DNA from: Stramonita haemastoma
Taxonomy: Eukaryota > Mollusca > Gastropoda > Neogastropoda > Muricidae
DNA: 64,000 bases
Assembly: GCA_030674155.1 (NCBI GenBank)
Contig: CM060325.1
Location: forward strand, 48,314,193-48,378,192
Direction of reading: 5' to 3'
Shown: piece after piece, positions 30,622 through 42,371 of the stretch
Position numbering within the stretch: position 1 is the first letter of the stretch
How the letters are laid out: every line of letters begins with the position of its first letter
Program-made: the position numbers and the translations under genes
The notes under the pieces: generated by a model
What the model was told of the DNA's origin: nothing
What the model saw: the letters and a program-made list of their open reading frames with translations, nothing else
Database searches by the model: none

Positions 30622-30780
30622 TGTGAAAATGAAATCGTTGCTACCAAGGCTCCGAATTTAACCTGCAAAGTCTTAAAATCTATGTAACAAACTGTGCATC
30701 ACTTGACGACTGTAATTTAGAGTAGATCCTGTTCTACAGGTCCCGTCTTTCGATGACACACTCGCTCGAGCTTCGGCCTG
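30622..30780 (-). other. Possible 5' UTR exon of the PH-domain gene
   Basis: The start-codon exon of the PH gene begins directly at a splice acceptor (CTCTCTGCAG then ATG), so a non-coding exon must lie upstream. On the minus strand a strong donor, CACA followed by GTAAGTA, occurs at 30622/30621 in the more GC-rich DNA next to the POLR2C promoter. The right-hand boundary is a guess. No transcript evidence is available. Confidence 0.4.
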
Positions 30781-31366
30781 TCAATCTGTCACGGTGTTTG
30801 ACAGTTGCGAAATACAGTACGCCGAGTACAACAAAGTAGGACCTGTTACAAACAGGTAATCTACTAAGATTCAGAGGGAAATGCACAATCCCAGGTGACA
30901 GTTTATGTCAAGAGATCTACTCTTTGGCAAAAATTCAGCATTTGGTGTCCAAAACATGAAACCGGAAGTACAATTAGCCTAGTAAATAACGATAGGCCTC
31001 TAGAGCCTAGCCTAGCCTAACTTGGAGCAACCTGTGACGCATCTTAGAAGAACATATTGCTCAATCAACTTTTCTGTCTGGCTGTCTATTTGTTTATTTT
31101 TATGTCCATTTGTGTATTTGTGATCTTTCCTGTGTGTTAAAAGAATTGCCCACTTTAATATTTTATCGAAGTTTTAATATTTGAAACATGTTTTGTACTG
31201 CAGTCCACTAAAAAGACAATTAACCTATAGTATATAGGCTAGGGCCTAGCCTAAGTTCCGTATTCGTTATTCAACTTCCGGTAATCCCTGTTACTCCCAA
31301 AAAATCGAGAGAACTCAAGAGGTTTAGGCTAGTTTGGGCAGTCATCTTTGTGAAAGAAACGTGAAA
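30700..31366. promoter_or_regulatory. Shared promoter region between the PH gene and POLR2C
   Basis: The two genes are head to head. The interval contains CCGGAAGT (30962-30969) and its reverse ACTTCCGG (31274-31281, 86 bp before the POLR2C ATG). These are consensus ETS-family sites common in animal housekeeping promoters. No TATA box is obvious near the POLR2C start. A bidirectional role is inference from layout. Confidence 0.5.
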
Positions 31367-34300
31367 ATGCCTTACGCTAATCAGCCTACCGTCAATATCA
31401 CAGAGCTAACGGAAGAAAACATCAAGTTTATTCTGGAGGACACAGATTTAAGGTAAAGTGTTTGTAAAGAATGGCTGGTGTATTCCAATTCCTGTTCCAA
31501 ATACTTTATAGCTTTATTTTTATTATTAATATTGTTAGGCATGGATCCTTATCAAAACAGAAATTTAGTAAGGTTGCGAGCAAAGGATCACACATCCTAA
31601 AATATAATGAATGAATCGCGTACATGTCACCAGAGAGCTTACAGCACCGTTCAAAATCAACACATGTTCTCTCCATATGACACACTGACAAAGGCTCTGA
31701 CAGTGTGACTTGCTCCAGGTCACATACATGGATAATGACACGAGCAATAGTTACACTTACACAGTGTAAAAACAGGTGCAAGTGTCTGTATAGAACAAGA
31801 TTATAGTTTCTATTAGTGCCTCCTCAAATAACCACATTATGGAAGCTTTCAGAAAATTTTCCTGAACTTAATAATCTGTATCAGTTGTTTGGGGGGGGGG
31901 TTAAATTTTTTTGTTGGTTTTTTTTTTTGGGGGGGGAGGGGTAAAAGAAATAGGGGATGGGGAAAAGTAACACTAGCCTTTGTGATTAGACTGCTTGTGA
32001 TCTAATGCAGTGACAGCCTGGGTTCTAGCCACCACTGAGATAGAGGATTTTTCCTCTGGAGTTGACATCATTGCCGACTCCACTCTTTCAAAGGCTCTTC
32101 CGATAAGACCAGTAATGTAGTATAAGTATAATTCCAAGGTGCTGAGTGCAAATGCATAACATCTTGCAAATTTAAAACCTGTTCTGCCGATTGAAAGAGT
32201 ACACCATTGTGTCCTGGTGGGAACAGATTACAAAATTAATGATAAAAACTTAAAAAGTGCCTATGCATACAATATGAGGACTGGAAGTTGGTGTGATAAA
32301 GCACATTAGTCACTTATTGTTTATTCCATTATCCTCAAAATGCAAGAATTTAAAATATTAGAAAAAAAAATTACTAAGTTGTTAGAGGTTGGACTCATTA
32401 TCTGAAAATGGAATGAAAGCCATGGGTTGCTCCTAGTTGCAGTCACTGTGGAACTGTCACAGTGACAAAAGGAAATTCATTCAGTGGTAACTATTTTAGT
32501 TTTTCATTGCAATAAAATAAAGATTCTGCTTGCAAAATTTGTGCATCCAAAGGGACTATATAATATATATTGTACAGTTTTAATTGCACTCTGCAGTGTT
32601 GAAAAAAGTTATTGTAAAAAGTGAAGAATCCAACAAATCATCAAGTCCAAAACCAAGTAGCAAATAAACCATGGATTTGGACTTGCTTTAAAAATACCAT
32701 GAAGAAATTAAGAGTATATAATCAGTATACAGGATTTGCTTCAAATTTGTTCATACAGTCTGTAGATGATGTGTAACTGTAATACAATTTTATAAATCTG
32801 TAAGTCTTGCAAGTTGTCTCATAATATTTAGTCTTTTTTTCTTAACGAAATAGCAAAACTAATCTTACTCACATGGTCCATTTCCAGCTCATAATATAAT
32901 ACCTCTAGATTACTGGCTTCTCTACCTTTGATATTTCATCCAAAAAAATGTTGTTTCTGTTTCCAGTGTGGCTAATGGATTGCGGAGAGTCTGCATTGCA
33001 GAAGTACCAACTATTGGTAAGAAAAACTTGGTTGGAAAATGGTGACCCCAAACCAACCCTGAGTATGTGAATTACTGAATGTCACGTGATGATTGCAGTT
33101 ACCAACCTTTTGTTTGATAGTTCCATTAAATTTTGTGTGTTTGTGTGCATGTGCGTGTGTGTGTGTGTCACTGTGTGTGTGTGTGTGTGTGTGCGTGCGC
33201 GCATGGGTGTGTAAATTTTTTCTTAAAACTGTGTCTTTAATTATTGTGACTGATGTTACCTCATTTTGTCAGTTGTATTATGACTAAGTTTTGGGGTTGT
33301 TTTTTTTTAAAACCTTGATGGACATATGTTTCTTTTTTATTATGTTATTAGCCTATATTTTATATTCTTTTTATACTCTTCTGTCACTGAAATTGTAACT
33401 AAAAATTGTATAGCCTTACGTTATTATTTTTGTATAGTGACTAGTAAGTTAGTGTGAATAAAACTTAAATGAGCGGTTGCTTCTTTTGTAGTTAATTATT
33501 ATTTGAACATATATATCATATTTATAATAAGACTTTTTGTTACTGATTTTATATAACTGAAAATTGCCTTGTGTTATCATTAGATGTAAGTTGTTTGGGT
33601 TTGTTTGTTTTTTTTGGGGGGGATGGTTGTTGGGTTGTTTGGGTTTGTTTGTTGTTGGGTTTTTTTTTTTGGGGGGGGGGGGGGGTTAAAGAGATTATTT
33701 GATTTATTTTTTTTTAACATTTTTGTGTTGGGGGTTAACCCTGCGCAGGGTTCGTGATAACCGGTAATTGCCGGTATTTTACCGATTGTAAACAGGGAAT
33801 ACCGAAAATTTCCGAAGCAGCCGGTACCGCGTACCGATTCTGCTTGCCTGTGACCGATTAGATTTCCGTCTAAAAAAAAAAAGTCTGAAGTGACATTTTC
33901 TGACAGTCAGTCATGCGCCTGTACTGTGCTTACGCATCTACTAGGCCTAGGCCTACCCCTTCCCACCCCTTCCGACGAACATCTTTGGCGCCAGCCTTAT
34001 TAGCCTAGCACACAGAACAGCAAGCTTTACTGTGAAAGAATAGAGCTTCGCGCTCTTCACGGCATGACATTAACTTCCATTCACAATGAGTAAATGGGGC
34101 CTAAATTTATCTATTCTTTATTCTTTTAATCTTTTACATCGAGGATAATGGAATAAGCACCCCTGTGCTTTTTTACATCCAGTCCCCATGTGTATGCAGT
34201 TTTGTAAATGTCATCTGTTCCCACCGGCACACGATGGCCTGCTCTTACGAAAAGCGAAAGGGGAGGGTCTTTTGACTATGAATTTGCGCGTTGCTTTGAG

Positions 34301-36274
34301 AGAGAAGAGTCGAAAACTAAATCTAAATTGAACAAAAGATATAGATGAGCGCTAAGCATAGAAACAAGAAAGAAGAATGTAAGTCTCACGAATGGTGCCA
34401 TGCAAAACAACAGACTGACACAGACAGTGACACAGGCGCTAGAAAAAAATCCTATTTCCTGCGTGGCTTCGTGCCCAAGAAGCGAGTGGCAGCAGCACGG
34501 CAGTCAAAGTCTGAGAGATTTGCGTTCAATTTACATTTAGTTTTGCTGCCGAACAATTCCCCCCTCCACCACCCCCTCACTGAATAGTTTCGTTTTGTTC
34601 ACAGTACGTACCGGATTTTATTTTCTGGGGACCGATTTTGGGGGAGTTGGTCAAGATATCTCTGAAATGGCAACTCGCAGTACCGGTTTTAAAAAATCCT
34701 AGCGCGAACCCTGCCTGCGATAGACTGGCGTCCTATCCAGGGGGGAGTCTATGACTCTCAGTCGCTTAACGCCACAGAAACTGGGATAAGCACCGGCCTG
34801 ATGAGCCTTAGGCTCGGGACAGACTTCAACTTTTAATATTTTACCATAAGTTAAGCCCAAGCATGATTGATTTGACAAGTATGATACTGGATAGTATTTT
34901 TATTGCTTGTTTTTTTTTCCCCACAGTTGTAATATATTGAGAGATTGTCTGTAACTTTTTTTTTTCTTTTTTTTTTACAAGCAATTGACTGGGTGCAAAT
35001 CGAAGCCAACTCTTCTGTCCTGTTTGATGAATTTATTGCACACCGCCTTGGTCTCATCCCCCTTACCAGCGATGAGTGTGTGGACAAAATGCAGTATTCC
35101 AGGGTGAGTAAGGTTACAATTCATTTTCTGCCTGCCCAGTTCATTATCCTGCCTTGTAAATTTTTTTTTAAAGCAGTTCTTACAAATAATTTCTATTAAT
35201 ACATTATATGACATTTTGCCTGCATTGGTTTGTTCTGTAAACACTGGTGTGGGCACAGGATAGCAATTCCGCAATGTTAGTTGCCTATATCACTGTGTGG
35301 CATTTTTCTTACATATTTTTGTACATTAAAGTATCAATTATCCTTTTTTTATGCCAATTGTAACATTAGGATGATGTTTAGTTAAGCAGAATGGTTAGCA
35401 TCCTCAGCACAACCTGGTTCTATTGACGTATTGTCGTTGAGGAATTAAATTATTGTGGTAATTTATTATCTAATTTGTTATCTAATGTTGTAGTTTGTGG
35501 GGGGGGGGGGGGGGGGGGCGAGGTCTTTCCAGACTGACATTGCTTGATATTTGAAGAGATTGATGGCGTTGATTCTAAACTTGAGGTGAATGTTTTTAGA
35601 GTTGCTGAAATGAATAAGGTGATAGCCCTGTTATGGCCTTCGTGGTCTCTGGTGCTATAACCAACAGAAAAATAAATGAAATGCATGTATATTACCTCCA
35701 AGTTTTAGCCGATAACCAAACGAAGGAAAACCAAAAAATTATAATTTTAGAACTGTTCCTACTTTGACTTTTTTTTTGTTTTGTTTTTTGTTGTTGTTGT
35801 TGTCGCGATCAGATTTTCAGAATTTCATGTCCATCAGCTACGATGTGATAGAATTCCTACTTTGACTTAATTGTTGTGTTTTTGTTTAACTGTAAATTTC
35901 AGGACTGCACGTGTGAGGAGTTTTGCCCAGAGTGCTCAGTGGAGTTCACTTTGGAGGTGAAATGTACGGATGAGCAGACACGCCACGTCACCACAGCCGA
36001 CCTCATATCCAGCAACCCCAAAGTTATCCCCGTTAGTAAAGAGCTTTATGATTTTTTGGGGGGAGTGGGGGGCAGTTTTTTTTGTTTTTTGTTTTTTTTT
36101 AGCAAATTGTAACATGGTTATGCCAATTTTAAGTCAAATTTGTGACGCTCCACCACGTAATAAGTTGCATTGCACCAGAGGTCAAATTTTAATTACTGAC
36201 GTTATTGATCTGCAATTTTTTTTTTTTTTTAATTTAAAAACCAGATTTGAAATCGGGCAATTCTATGAAGAGGG

Positions 36275-36307
<33 letters not shown>

Positions 36308-39300
36308 TCTGTGAAAAGTTATTAAAAATTGAAATGATAGACTGCAGGACGTGACAAAATGAAAAACGGACAAATTTATTTTCATAACAGGTGGTCAGAA
36401 TGAGGGCTTGGGTATTTTTAAAACACATCTAAAAACATAAAGAAACAAAAAACATGCCCTGATATTTCATTATAAGGTAGAATAACGGCTATAGTTTTAT
36501 AATCAATCGAAATCACAAAATCGAGAACCTGACCCCCACCTGCCTTTAATGGCTGCTAGCGCAAAAGTGGGTCAGGTGCTAAGCAACTCATTTCGTGGTG
36601 TAGCATCACAATTAGATGTTCTTGTTCAAAGGATTACTACTGGTAATGGTTGCGGTTTAAAGTAAAAAATTTACCACTTTTATCTCCAGGTGGTTTTGTT
36701 TTGGTGAGGGTTTTTGGTGTGTGTGTTGTGTTTTCTTTAGTTGTTGTTGTTGTTGTTGATTTTTCTGTTTGTGTCATTCTTTGTACTCCCATAGCTTGTA
36801 GTCTGTAGAGACCCGTTGTTTGCTGTCTTTAATGTCTGTCCCCGAGCCTAAGGCTCATCAGGCGGTGCTTATCCCGGTTTCTGTGGCGCTAAGCGACTGA
36901 GAGTCATAGACTCCCCCTGGATAGGACGCCAGTCTATCGCAGGGTTAACCCCCAACACAAGGTTGGTACCCCTTTTACACCTGGGTGGGGTGAGAAAATA
37001 GCTGTAAAGTGCCTTTTCCAAGGGCACAACGCCATAGCCAACAGCTGGGATCGAACCCGCAACCTTTAGATTACGAGTCCAACGCCCTAACCACTCGACT
37101 ACCGCGGCAGCTGTCTTTAATGAGTCAATACATTAAGGAAATGTAAACTGTATTTTGTTCTGGAATAATGAAAAATACAGTGTTATGGATTGTCTTTTTC
37201 CTCATCGAATGCTCAGACAGCAAGTACGGTTGTTTTTCATAACATATGATCAGAAATGCATTGCACAGCCATTAAGCACCTAACAAGTCAAGCCTGGCAC
37301 ATCAGAGTTTAGTGTGGGAGAGAATTGTTATATTTTATGTCTCCCTGGGTAAAAAGGCATGAGAGTAGACCAAGAAGGTAGAAAAGAGACAAGAAAGGAA
37401 TGATAGGAAGAATAGGAGCAAGGCAGAAACAAAGAGAGGGATAGTAAAGAGGGAATTCCTAGCTCAGAATTTCCAGAAGGTGGGGATGCTATTTATACTG
37501 ACAGGTCCCCAGTGTCCCCATGAGGAAATGTGGACTGCAGGTGGTTGATGGAATCAAGGAAAATTGATGTAATGTTTTGTCTTTTTCTATGTGTGCAGGT
37601 AACATCCAGAAAACAGCAGGAAGCCAGTGAATATGAGGAATCGGAAGGTGATTTTTTTTAACTGTGTGTGAGTTGTAGTGTGCAAAAGTTTGAAAGCAGA
37701 CTTAAATTCCCAGCCTTGCCCTTTCTTCCCAGTTTAATGAGAAAATCAAACTTTTTGTCAAAGTCCTTCAGATGCAACTATAAAATCGAGGCCCTGTGTG
37801 CAAACGCACACAGAACAGCTTGTGCATATATTAAAAACTGTACTGCCTTTTGGAAGAGTAGTCCATTTCATTCCAGAATGAATGGATGACATCATTTCAA
37901 AAAGGCATGCACTTTGGTGTCATGTTTAGACAAAGTTCCTGAAGTGGGAATGCAGCTACCTAAACAGTGGGAGAGAAAAGTGGTCGCATACGCAAAATTC
38001 TCACATTAGGTTAACCTCAGAGCTCTAGCCGAGTTGCAAAAGCAAAAAAGACCTAAGTGATGTGGGAAGAAAAGGAAACTCACTTTGGAAATATAAAGTG
38101 GAAGGAAAAGAGTTTTTTTTTCAAATGAGATGCTGTGATTATGGAAATATTCAATTTTGTAAAATAGAATACCCACAACCTTCGTCAAGTGTCTATTCCT
38201 TTTATTTGAGGAAGGTGGAGTTCAAAATAGCTTTGTAATGATTTAACAGTAAAATAACATTTGTGCATTTTTTGGTAAAAGTGCTTGAGATTTTGTTTTG
38301 TTTTTCTTTTATATGTGTCTGCTGTGGAAGATGTAAGAAAAAGTATTTTTATTTGAAGTACTTTAATTTGAAGTACTTTAATTTCAAATACAGCTAGGTG
38401 TGTGTGTGTGTCGTGCGTTGTGTGCGTGCGTGCTGATGTGAGAGAAAGAATTTCTAGCCTTAGGATAGGTTTCATACAAAAGGATCATGCGAGTTGTAGT
38501 GGTAGTGTAGTATTAGTATTGTTATTTTTAGGAGGTAATCCGAAGTGAGAATGCAGCTAGTGGGTAAAAAAAAAAAAAGTCACATACACAAGACCTCACT
38601 ATTGGTGAACCTTTGAGCTCTAGCTGACAAATGATGAAAAATAATATTATGACATAGAGTAAGCCAGCATGACACAGTGCGCCTGTTCGACAGAAACTTT
38701 TGTTTTAAAAGAGATTCATCATTGACCTTTTGAGATGACCCAACATTAAATAGATTCTGGCATGAACTCGCCTTATAACCGTAGCAGTTTCCCCAAAGTC
38801 GGAATATGGCTACCTGCATGGTGGGGAAAAACGTCACATACACCAAACCTCACCTTTGGTGGACTCGAAGCTCTAGCCTAGGAACACCCACAGATAAAAG
38901 CCCTCCATAACAGTCAGAAGACAGAACCAGCTAACTGAATGCCTGCTCAGTGCAACTCTTGTCTGCACAAATAAAAGCCTCCGTAGCGGTCAGAAGACAG
39001 AACAAGCTAACCGAATGCCTGCTTAGTGCGACTCTTGTCTGCAGACATCCTGATCTGCAAGCTGCGAAAGGGGCAGGAGCTGAAGGTGCGAGCCTTTGCC
39101 AGGAAGGGATTCGCAAAGGAGCACGCCAAGTGGAACCCCACCGCCGGGGTGCCGTTTGAGTATGACCCGGACAACTCCCTGCGCCACACAACCTACCCCA
39201 AGCCTGAGGAATGGTGAGTTTGAGAGCTGCTTCAGTTTTTGTCTGAAGGGGGGAAAAGGTACAAATCAGAGGTCCTGCGTGAGGACGCCAGGGGCCTGTC

Positions 39301-40855
39301 AGTATAGGTAGCATCCCCACCTTCTGGAATTTCTGTGCTAGGAACTCCCTCTTTTCTATTCCTCTTTTTGCTTCTGCCGTGTTGCTTTTCTTCATGTCAC
39401 TTCCACCTTGTCTTTTTTCTGCCTTCTTGGTCTACTCTCCTGCCTTTTTTTCCAGAAAAAAGATATTTCTCTCCCACATTGAATTTGGAAGCGCTGGGCC
39501 TGACTTGTCAAGCACTTAACAGCAGCCCAAAGCATTTTCCACTCATAGGACAAACAACAATAGTTGCTGTCTGAGCACTCAATGAAGAAGAAGTCTAAAT
39601 TAAAATAAAAAGTACAAATCAGAAATAAGAGGCAAAGCGGAAAAGAGTTTATTTCTGTGCCCTCTTTGAAAACCCATTGTGGCTGCCCATTACTTTTGGA
39701 TTAAAAAAAAAAGCAAACATTCAAAAAACTTCCCCAGTTGGGCGATTTTGCTGTGAATGTAATCTAAGCTCCTAGTTTTGGCTTTTATGTTAACATGGTA
39801 TAAAGAAATGTTTATTTTCGGTAGCTTTTCTCATGGATTGTTCTGGTCTTGACATTTTTTAGACAACCTGTCTTTCATATTCATGATGATACTTATAAAG
39901 TGGTCAGTATCTTTCCTTTTATGTAAAACATACATTTTTATGTTTAGATTTACTTCTGAATTGATGGGTTGTTGGTTTCATTTTTGTTTTTTGTTGTTGT
40001 TGTTTGGGATGGAGGGTTTTTTTTGGGCGGGGTCTTTTTTCTCGTGTTATTGGCTGACATAACTTGATTTTCTTTTTTTTCTGGATGTCCTGTCAAACAT
40101 TTTGTGGGAAGGTGGTGATGTGTTTTTCTGTAACAGTTTTGTTCACTCAAAAATGTTTTTATGGTATTTTTTGTTGTTTTTTCAGGCCCAGAAGTGAATA
40201 CTCCGAACTGGATCCAGAGGGTGATCTTTGTAAGTAAATCTTTGGGTGTTGTTTTTGTTTTGTTTACTTGTACATTTCTGATCAAGAGAGGCAGAGACAG
40301 GCCATTTGCATGCATGCCTTGTGTGTGTTGTGGGGTTTTTTGTGTGTTTGTGTGTGCATGGGTGAATGCGTTTGTGGAATTTATTAAGAAAAGATTTTTA
40401 GTACTTTCTATGATAAATGTTTTTTGGTTGGGTTTGGTCTCTTTTTTTTGGGGGGGGGGGGGGGGGGGGGGGGGCTGTTTTTCTGTTGATTGTTTTTGTA
40501 TACTGTTTTTATATACGGCTCCCAAACCATGTGTATTTCTCTGTCCATTGAGATAAGAATAAAGTATTGATGGATTGAGATAATAATAAAGTATTGATGG
40601 ATTGAGATCACAACAAAACATCGATATTGAGATAACAAGAAAGTATTGATATTGGTATTTTTCCTCCTGATTTCAGGCGAAGCTCCCTACGACCCGTACA
40701 GCAAGCCCAACAAGTTTTTCTACAACGTGGAGTCGTGTGGCTCCCTGAAGCCAGAAAACATCATCTTCTCCGCTCTCAACGTCCTCAAGAAAAAGCTCAG
40801 CGACCTTCAGACTCAGCTCAGTGTGGAGATTCAGACGGATCATCTGACCATTTAA
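31367..40855 (+). CDS. POLR2C: RNA polymerase II subunit RPB3 (eight coding exons)
   Basis: Exons: 31367-31452, 32967-33016, 34982-35103, 35903-36031, 37599-37647, 39045-39213, 40186-40229 and 40677-40855. All phases agree, giving 828 nt and 275 residues, the length of the human protein. Recognisable blocks are [60 protein letters not shown], the zinc-binding [10 protein letters not shown] loop near residue 88, [31 protein letters not shown], and [16 protein letters not shown] near the end. RPB3 pairs with RPB11 to form the alpha-like heterodimer that seeds Pol II assembly in the nucleus. The intron 4 donor is GTTAGT, a weaker form. The 1.5-2 kb introns hold repeats only. The start is fixed by the conserved N-terminus. 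Confidence 0.97.
32005..32350 (+). mobile_element. Diverged family A SINE
   Basis: An old copy in POLR2C intron 1: CAGCCTGGGTTCTAGCC, TCCTCTGGAGTTGACATCA, CTTCCGATAAGACC, TGGGAACAGATTACAAAATT, TTATTCCATTATCCTCAAAA. Confidence 0.65.
33133..33207. repeat. GT-rich microsatellite
   Basis: Interrupted GT array just after POLR2C exon 2. Confidence 0.85.
33724..33745 (+). mobile_element. Family B SINE, left piece, split by a DNA transposon
   Basis: TGTGTTGGGGGTTAACCCTGCG matches the middle of family B; the rest resumes at 34714. Confidence 0.85.
34120..34262 (-). mobile_element. Family A SINE fragment inside the DNA transposon
   Basis: TACATCGAGGATAATGGAAT through TTTTACATCCAGTCCCCATG to CTCTTACGAAAAGCG, then the transposon sequence resumes. 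Confidence 0.85.
34345..34587 (+). pseudogene. Possible remnant of a transposase N-terminus
   Basis: An 80-codon frame inside the TIR element starts [18 protein letters not shown] and has a basic [15 protein letters not shown] stretch. It might be the residual N-terminus of the parental transposase. No catalytic domain remains, and I cannot assign a family. Confidence 0.3.
34714..34833 (+). mobile_element. Family B SINE, right piece
   Basis: Resumes CCTGCGATAGACTGGCGTCC and continues to GGGACAGACTTCAACTTT. Confidence 0.92.
35499..35518 (+). repeat. G homopolymer run
   Basis: A run of about 20 G in POLR2C intron 3, one of many T-run/G-run tracts on the sense strand. The exact length is unreliable in assemblies. 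Confidence 0.85.
36835..37109 (-). mobile_element. Family B SINE with target duplication
   Basis: Reverse copy in POLR2C intron 4, flanked by the 13-bp direct repeat GCTGTCTTTAATG at 36822-36834 and 37110-37122. Confidence 0.95.
37195..37530 (-). repeat. Family D repeat
   Basis: Runs from TCATCGAATGCTCAGACAGC through AAGTCAAGCCTGGCACATC to TTCCAGAAGGTGGGGATGC and TACTGACAGG. Nearly full length, just upstream of POLR2C exon 5. Confidence 0.82.
37775..37880 (+). mobile_element. Family A SINE, internal fragment (weak)
   Basis: ATCGAGGCCCTGTGTGCAAA, CGCACACAGAACAGCTTG and TTTTGGAAGAGTAGTCC resemble the family A body. Confidence 0.5.
37938..38036 (-). repeat. Family C dispersed repeat
   Basis: Reverse copy with GAAGTGGGAATGCAGCTACC and CTCAGAGCTCTAGCCGAG. 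Confidence 0.75.
38530..38635 (-). repeat. Family C dispersed repeat
   Basis: Reverse copy with CCGAAGTGAGAATGCAGCTA, CTCACTATTGGTGAACC and TGAGCTCTAGCTGAC. Confidence 0.75.
38788..38885 (-). repeat. Family C dispersed repeat
   Basis: Reverse copy with AAAGTCGGAATATGGCTACC, CCTCACCTTTGGTGGAC and GAAGCTCTAGCC. It is the third copy within about 900 bp of POLR2C intron 5. Confidence 0.75.
39282..39592 (+). repeat. Family D repeat
   Basis: From GCCAGGGGCCTGTCAGTAT through CCCACATTGAATTTGGAAGC to GCTGTCTGAGCACTCAATG and a GAAGAAGAAG end, in POLR2C intron 6. Confidence 0.85.
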
Positions 40856-40969
40856 GGTCACGACGAATCGTCTGATCCTTTGAGACTGTCTGTGGTGGTG
40901 GAGAACAGAGAAAAAAAGGATTGTTTGAGACTGTGACAATTTTTGACTGATTTGTCTTAAGCCGTGAGG

Positions 40970-41235
40970 ATTTTTTTTTTTTGCCTGACCTTGGGAGGAT
41001 TGTGGTGGTTCTTCTGACAATTTTAAGGTGGGGGGGGGGTATTTAGTGGGTTTTTTTTTTTGGGGGGGGGTTGGTGAGAGGGTGGGTTTTTTTGGTTTGT
41101 TAGGGGGTTTGTTTTGTTTTTTCTTCTTGTTTTTTTTTTGGGGGGGATGTGTGGTTTTGCTTTTTTTTTTTTTTTTTTTCATGGTTTTTTTTTTTTTTTT
41201 AGGGGGGGGGGGGCAGGGGGGGGGGGGTAATCTCA
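40970..41235 (+). repeat. T-run/G-run rich POLR2C 3' UTR segment
   Basis: Seven or more alternating T and G homopolymer tracts within about 260 bp of the stop codon, giving several runs of four or more G that could form quadruplexes in RNA. Confidence 0.7.
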
Positions 41236-41501
41236 AATTGTGGTAAATCATTTGATCATTTAAATCTATGGTTAATTCACAAATATGTTTTTCATACTTC
41301 GAACACATGTCATCTGCAGCAACATTTTCATGACTGTCAGTGTATCATCAGCAGATTTCATTAGTAAGATTGGGTCCTAAGGTCTTTTAAATCTATGTGT
41401 TGTATGTACTTCCTTCTTGTGCAGAATTTACCTCCATTCATTGTGCAGGTGGAATCGTTATTCTCATTTTGATTTCATCTAGAGTTCTTAACCATGCTTT
41501 T

Positions 41502-41507
41502 AATAAA
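41502..41507 (+). terminator. Candidate POLR2C polyadenylation signal
   Basis: AATAAA about 650 bp after the stop codon, the first exact hexamer I find downstream. Confidence 0.5.
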
Positions 41508-41944
41508 TTGTCCAAATGTGTTGGTAACTTAAGGATTTCTTGCAACAGCTCCTTTGTGTTCACTATATTTTTTTATGTCGGAGAAAGTAGTAGATGACTA
41601 GCTTTAGTTAGATATCACTAGCTCACAAAAGCTGAGCAAAGTGGGTGTAAACTGAAGCACCCCTGTCCACAGAGATAGCTGGATTTAATCCTGTAACAGA
41701 CATAACAGATAGATTTAGGATTGAAGAAGTTATATGTAGATCAGGTATGAGTGTTTAAAGATTCAGTTACAGAAAATAAGTTTTTGATCGGCTTTTGAAG
41801 TTGGGAACAATCTTATTCACTTCATCTATGAAAATAAGATATTACTGCTCACCAAAAGTGGCAAAGGGAAGTGATTTAATTGGCCAATAGAAATCTTGAA
41901 TTGTATCTGTGAACATGAGTGTCCATTTTTAACCTCTGTTCCTG

Positions 41945-42042
41945 GTCAGAGCTCAGAGGTTCACCAATGGTGAGATTTTGCTCATGCAACCATTTTTGCC
42001 CACCATGGAGGTAGCCACATTCCGGCTTCAGGGATGAGAGTC
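41945..42042 (+). repeat. Family C dispersed repeat
   Basis: A well-preserved copy: AGAGCTCAGAGGTTCACCAA, TGAGATTTTGCTCATGCAAC, GAGGTAGCCACATTCCGGCT, TCAGGGATGA. Confidence 0.82.
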
Positions 42043-42069
42043 CATATTATGTTAGGTGTCAGTAGCAAA

Positions 42070-42360
42070 AGCCGCCGCTGTAGTCTAGTGGTTAGGGCGT
42101 TGGACTCGTAATCTAAAGGTTGCGGGTTCGATCCCAGCTTTCGGCTATGGCGTTGTGCCCTTGGAAAAGGCACTTTACGGCTATTTTCTCACCCCACCCA
42201 GGTGTAAAAGTGGTGCCGACCTTGTGTTGGGGGTTAACCCTGCAATAGACTGGCGTCCTATCCAGGGGGTAGTCTATGACTCTCAGTCGCTTAACGCCAC
42301 AGAAACCGGGATAAGCACCGGCCTGATGAGCCTTAGGCTCGGGACAGACTTTTAACTAAC
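42070..42360 (+). mobile_element. Family B SINE with target duplication
   Basis: Full-length copy with TCAGTAGCAAA on both sides (42059-42069 and 42361-42371), placed directly after a family C copy. Confidence 0.95.
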
Positions 42361-42371
42361 TCAGTAGCAAA

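Larger units (their letters stand above)
33746..34713. mobile_element. 968-bp TIR DNA transposon (hAT-like, non-autonomous)
   Basis: The left end is CAGGGTTCG (33746-33754) and the right end is CGAACCCTG (34705-34713), a perfect 9-bp terminal inverted repeat. Subterminal ACCGGTA motifs lie at both ends. The host family B SINE is split, with CCTGCG on both sides (33740-33745 and 34714-34719). CAGGG termini suggest the hAT superfamily, but a 6-bp duplication rather than 8 makes this uncertain. It contains an 80-codon frame (34345-34587) and a nested family A SINE piece. Confidence 0.85.

Noticed and set aside
40673..41308. 211-codon minus-strand frame over the POLR2C last exon
   Set aside because: Antisense shadow of the POLR2C exon 8 plus poly-A/poly-C from the T/G-rich 3' UTR; Lys/Pro runs are not a protein.
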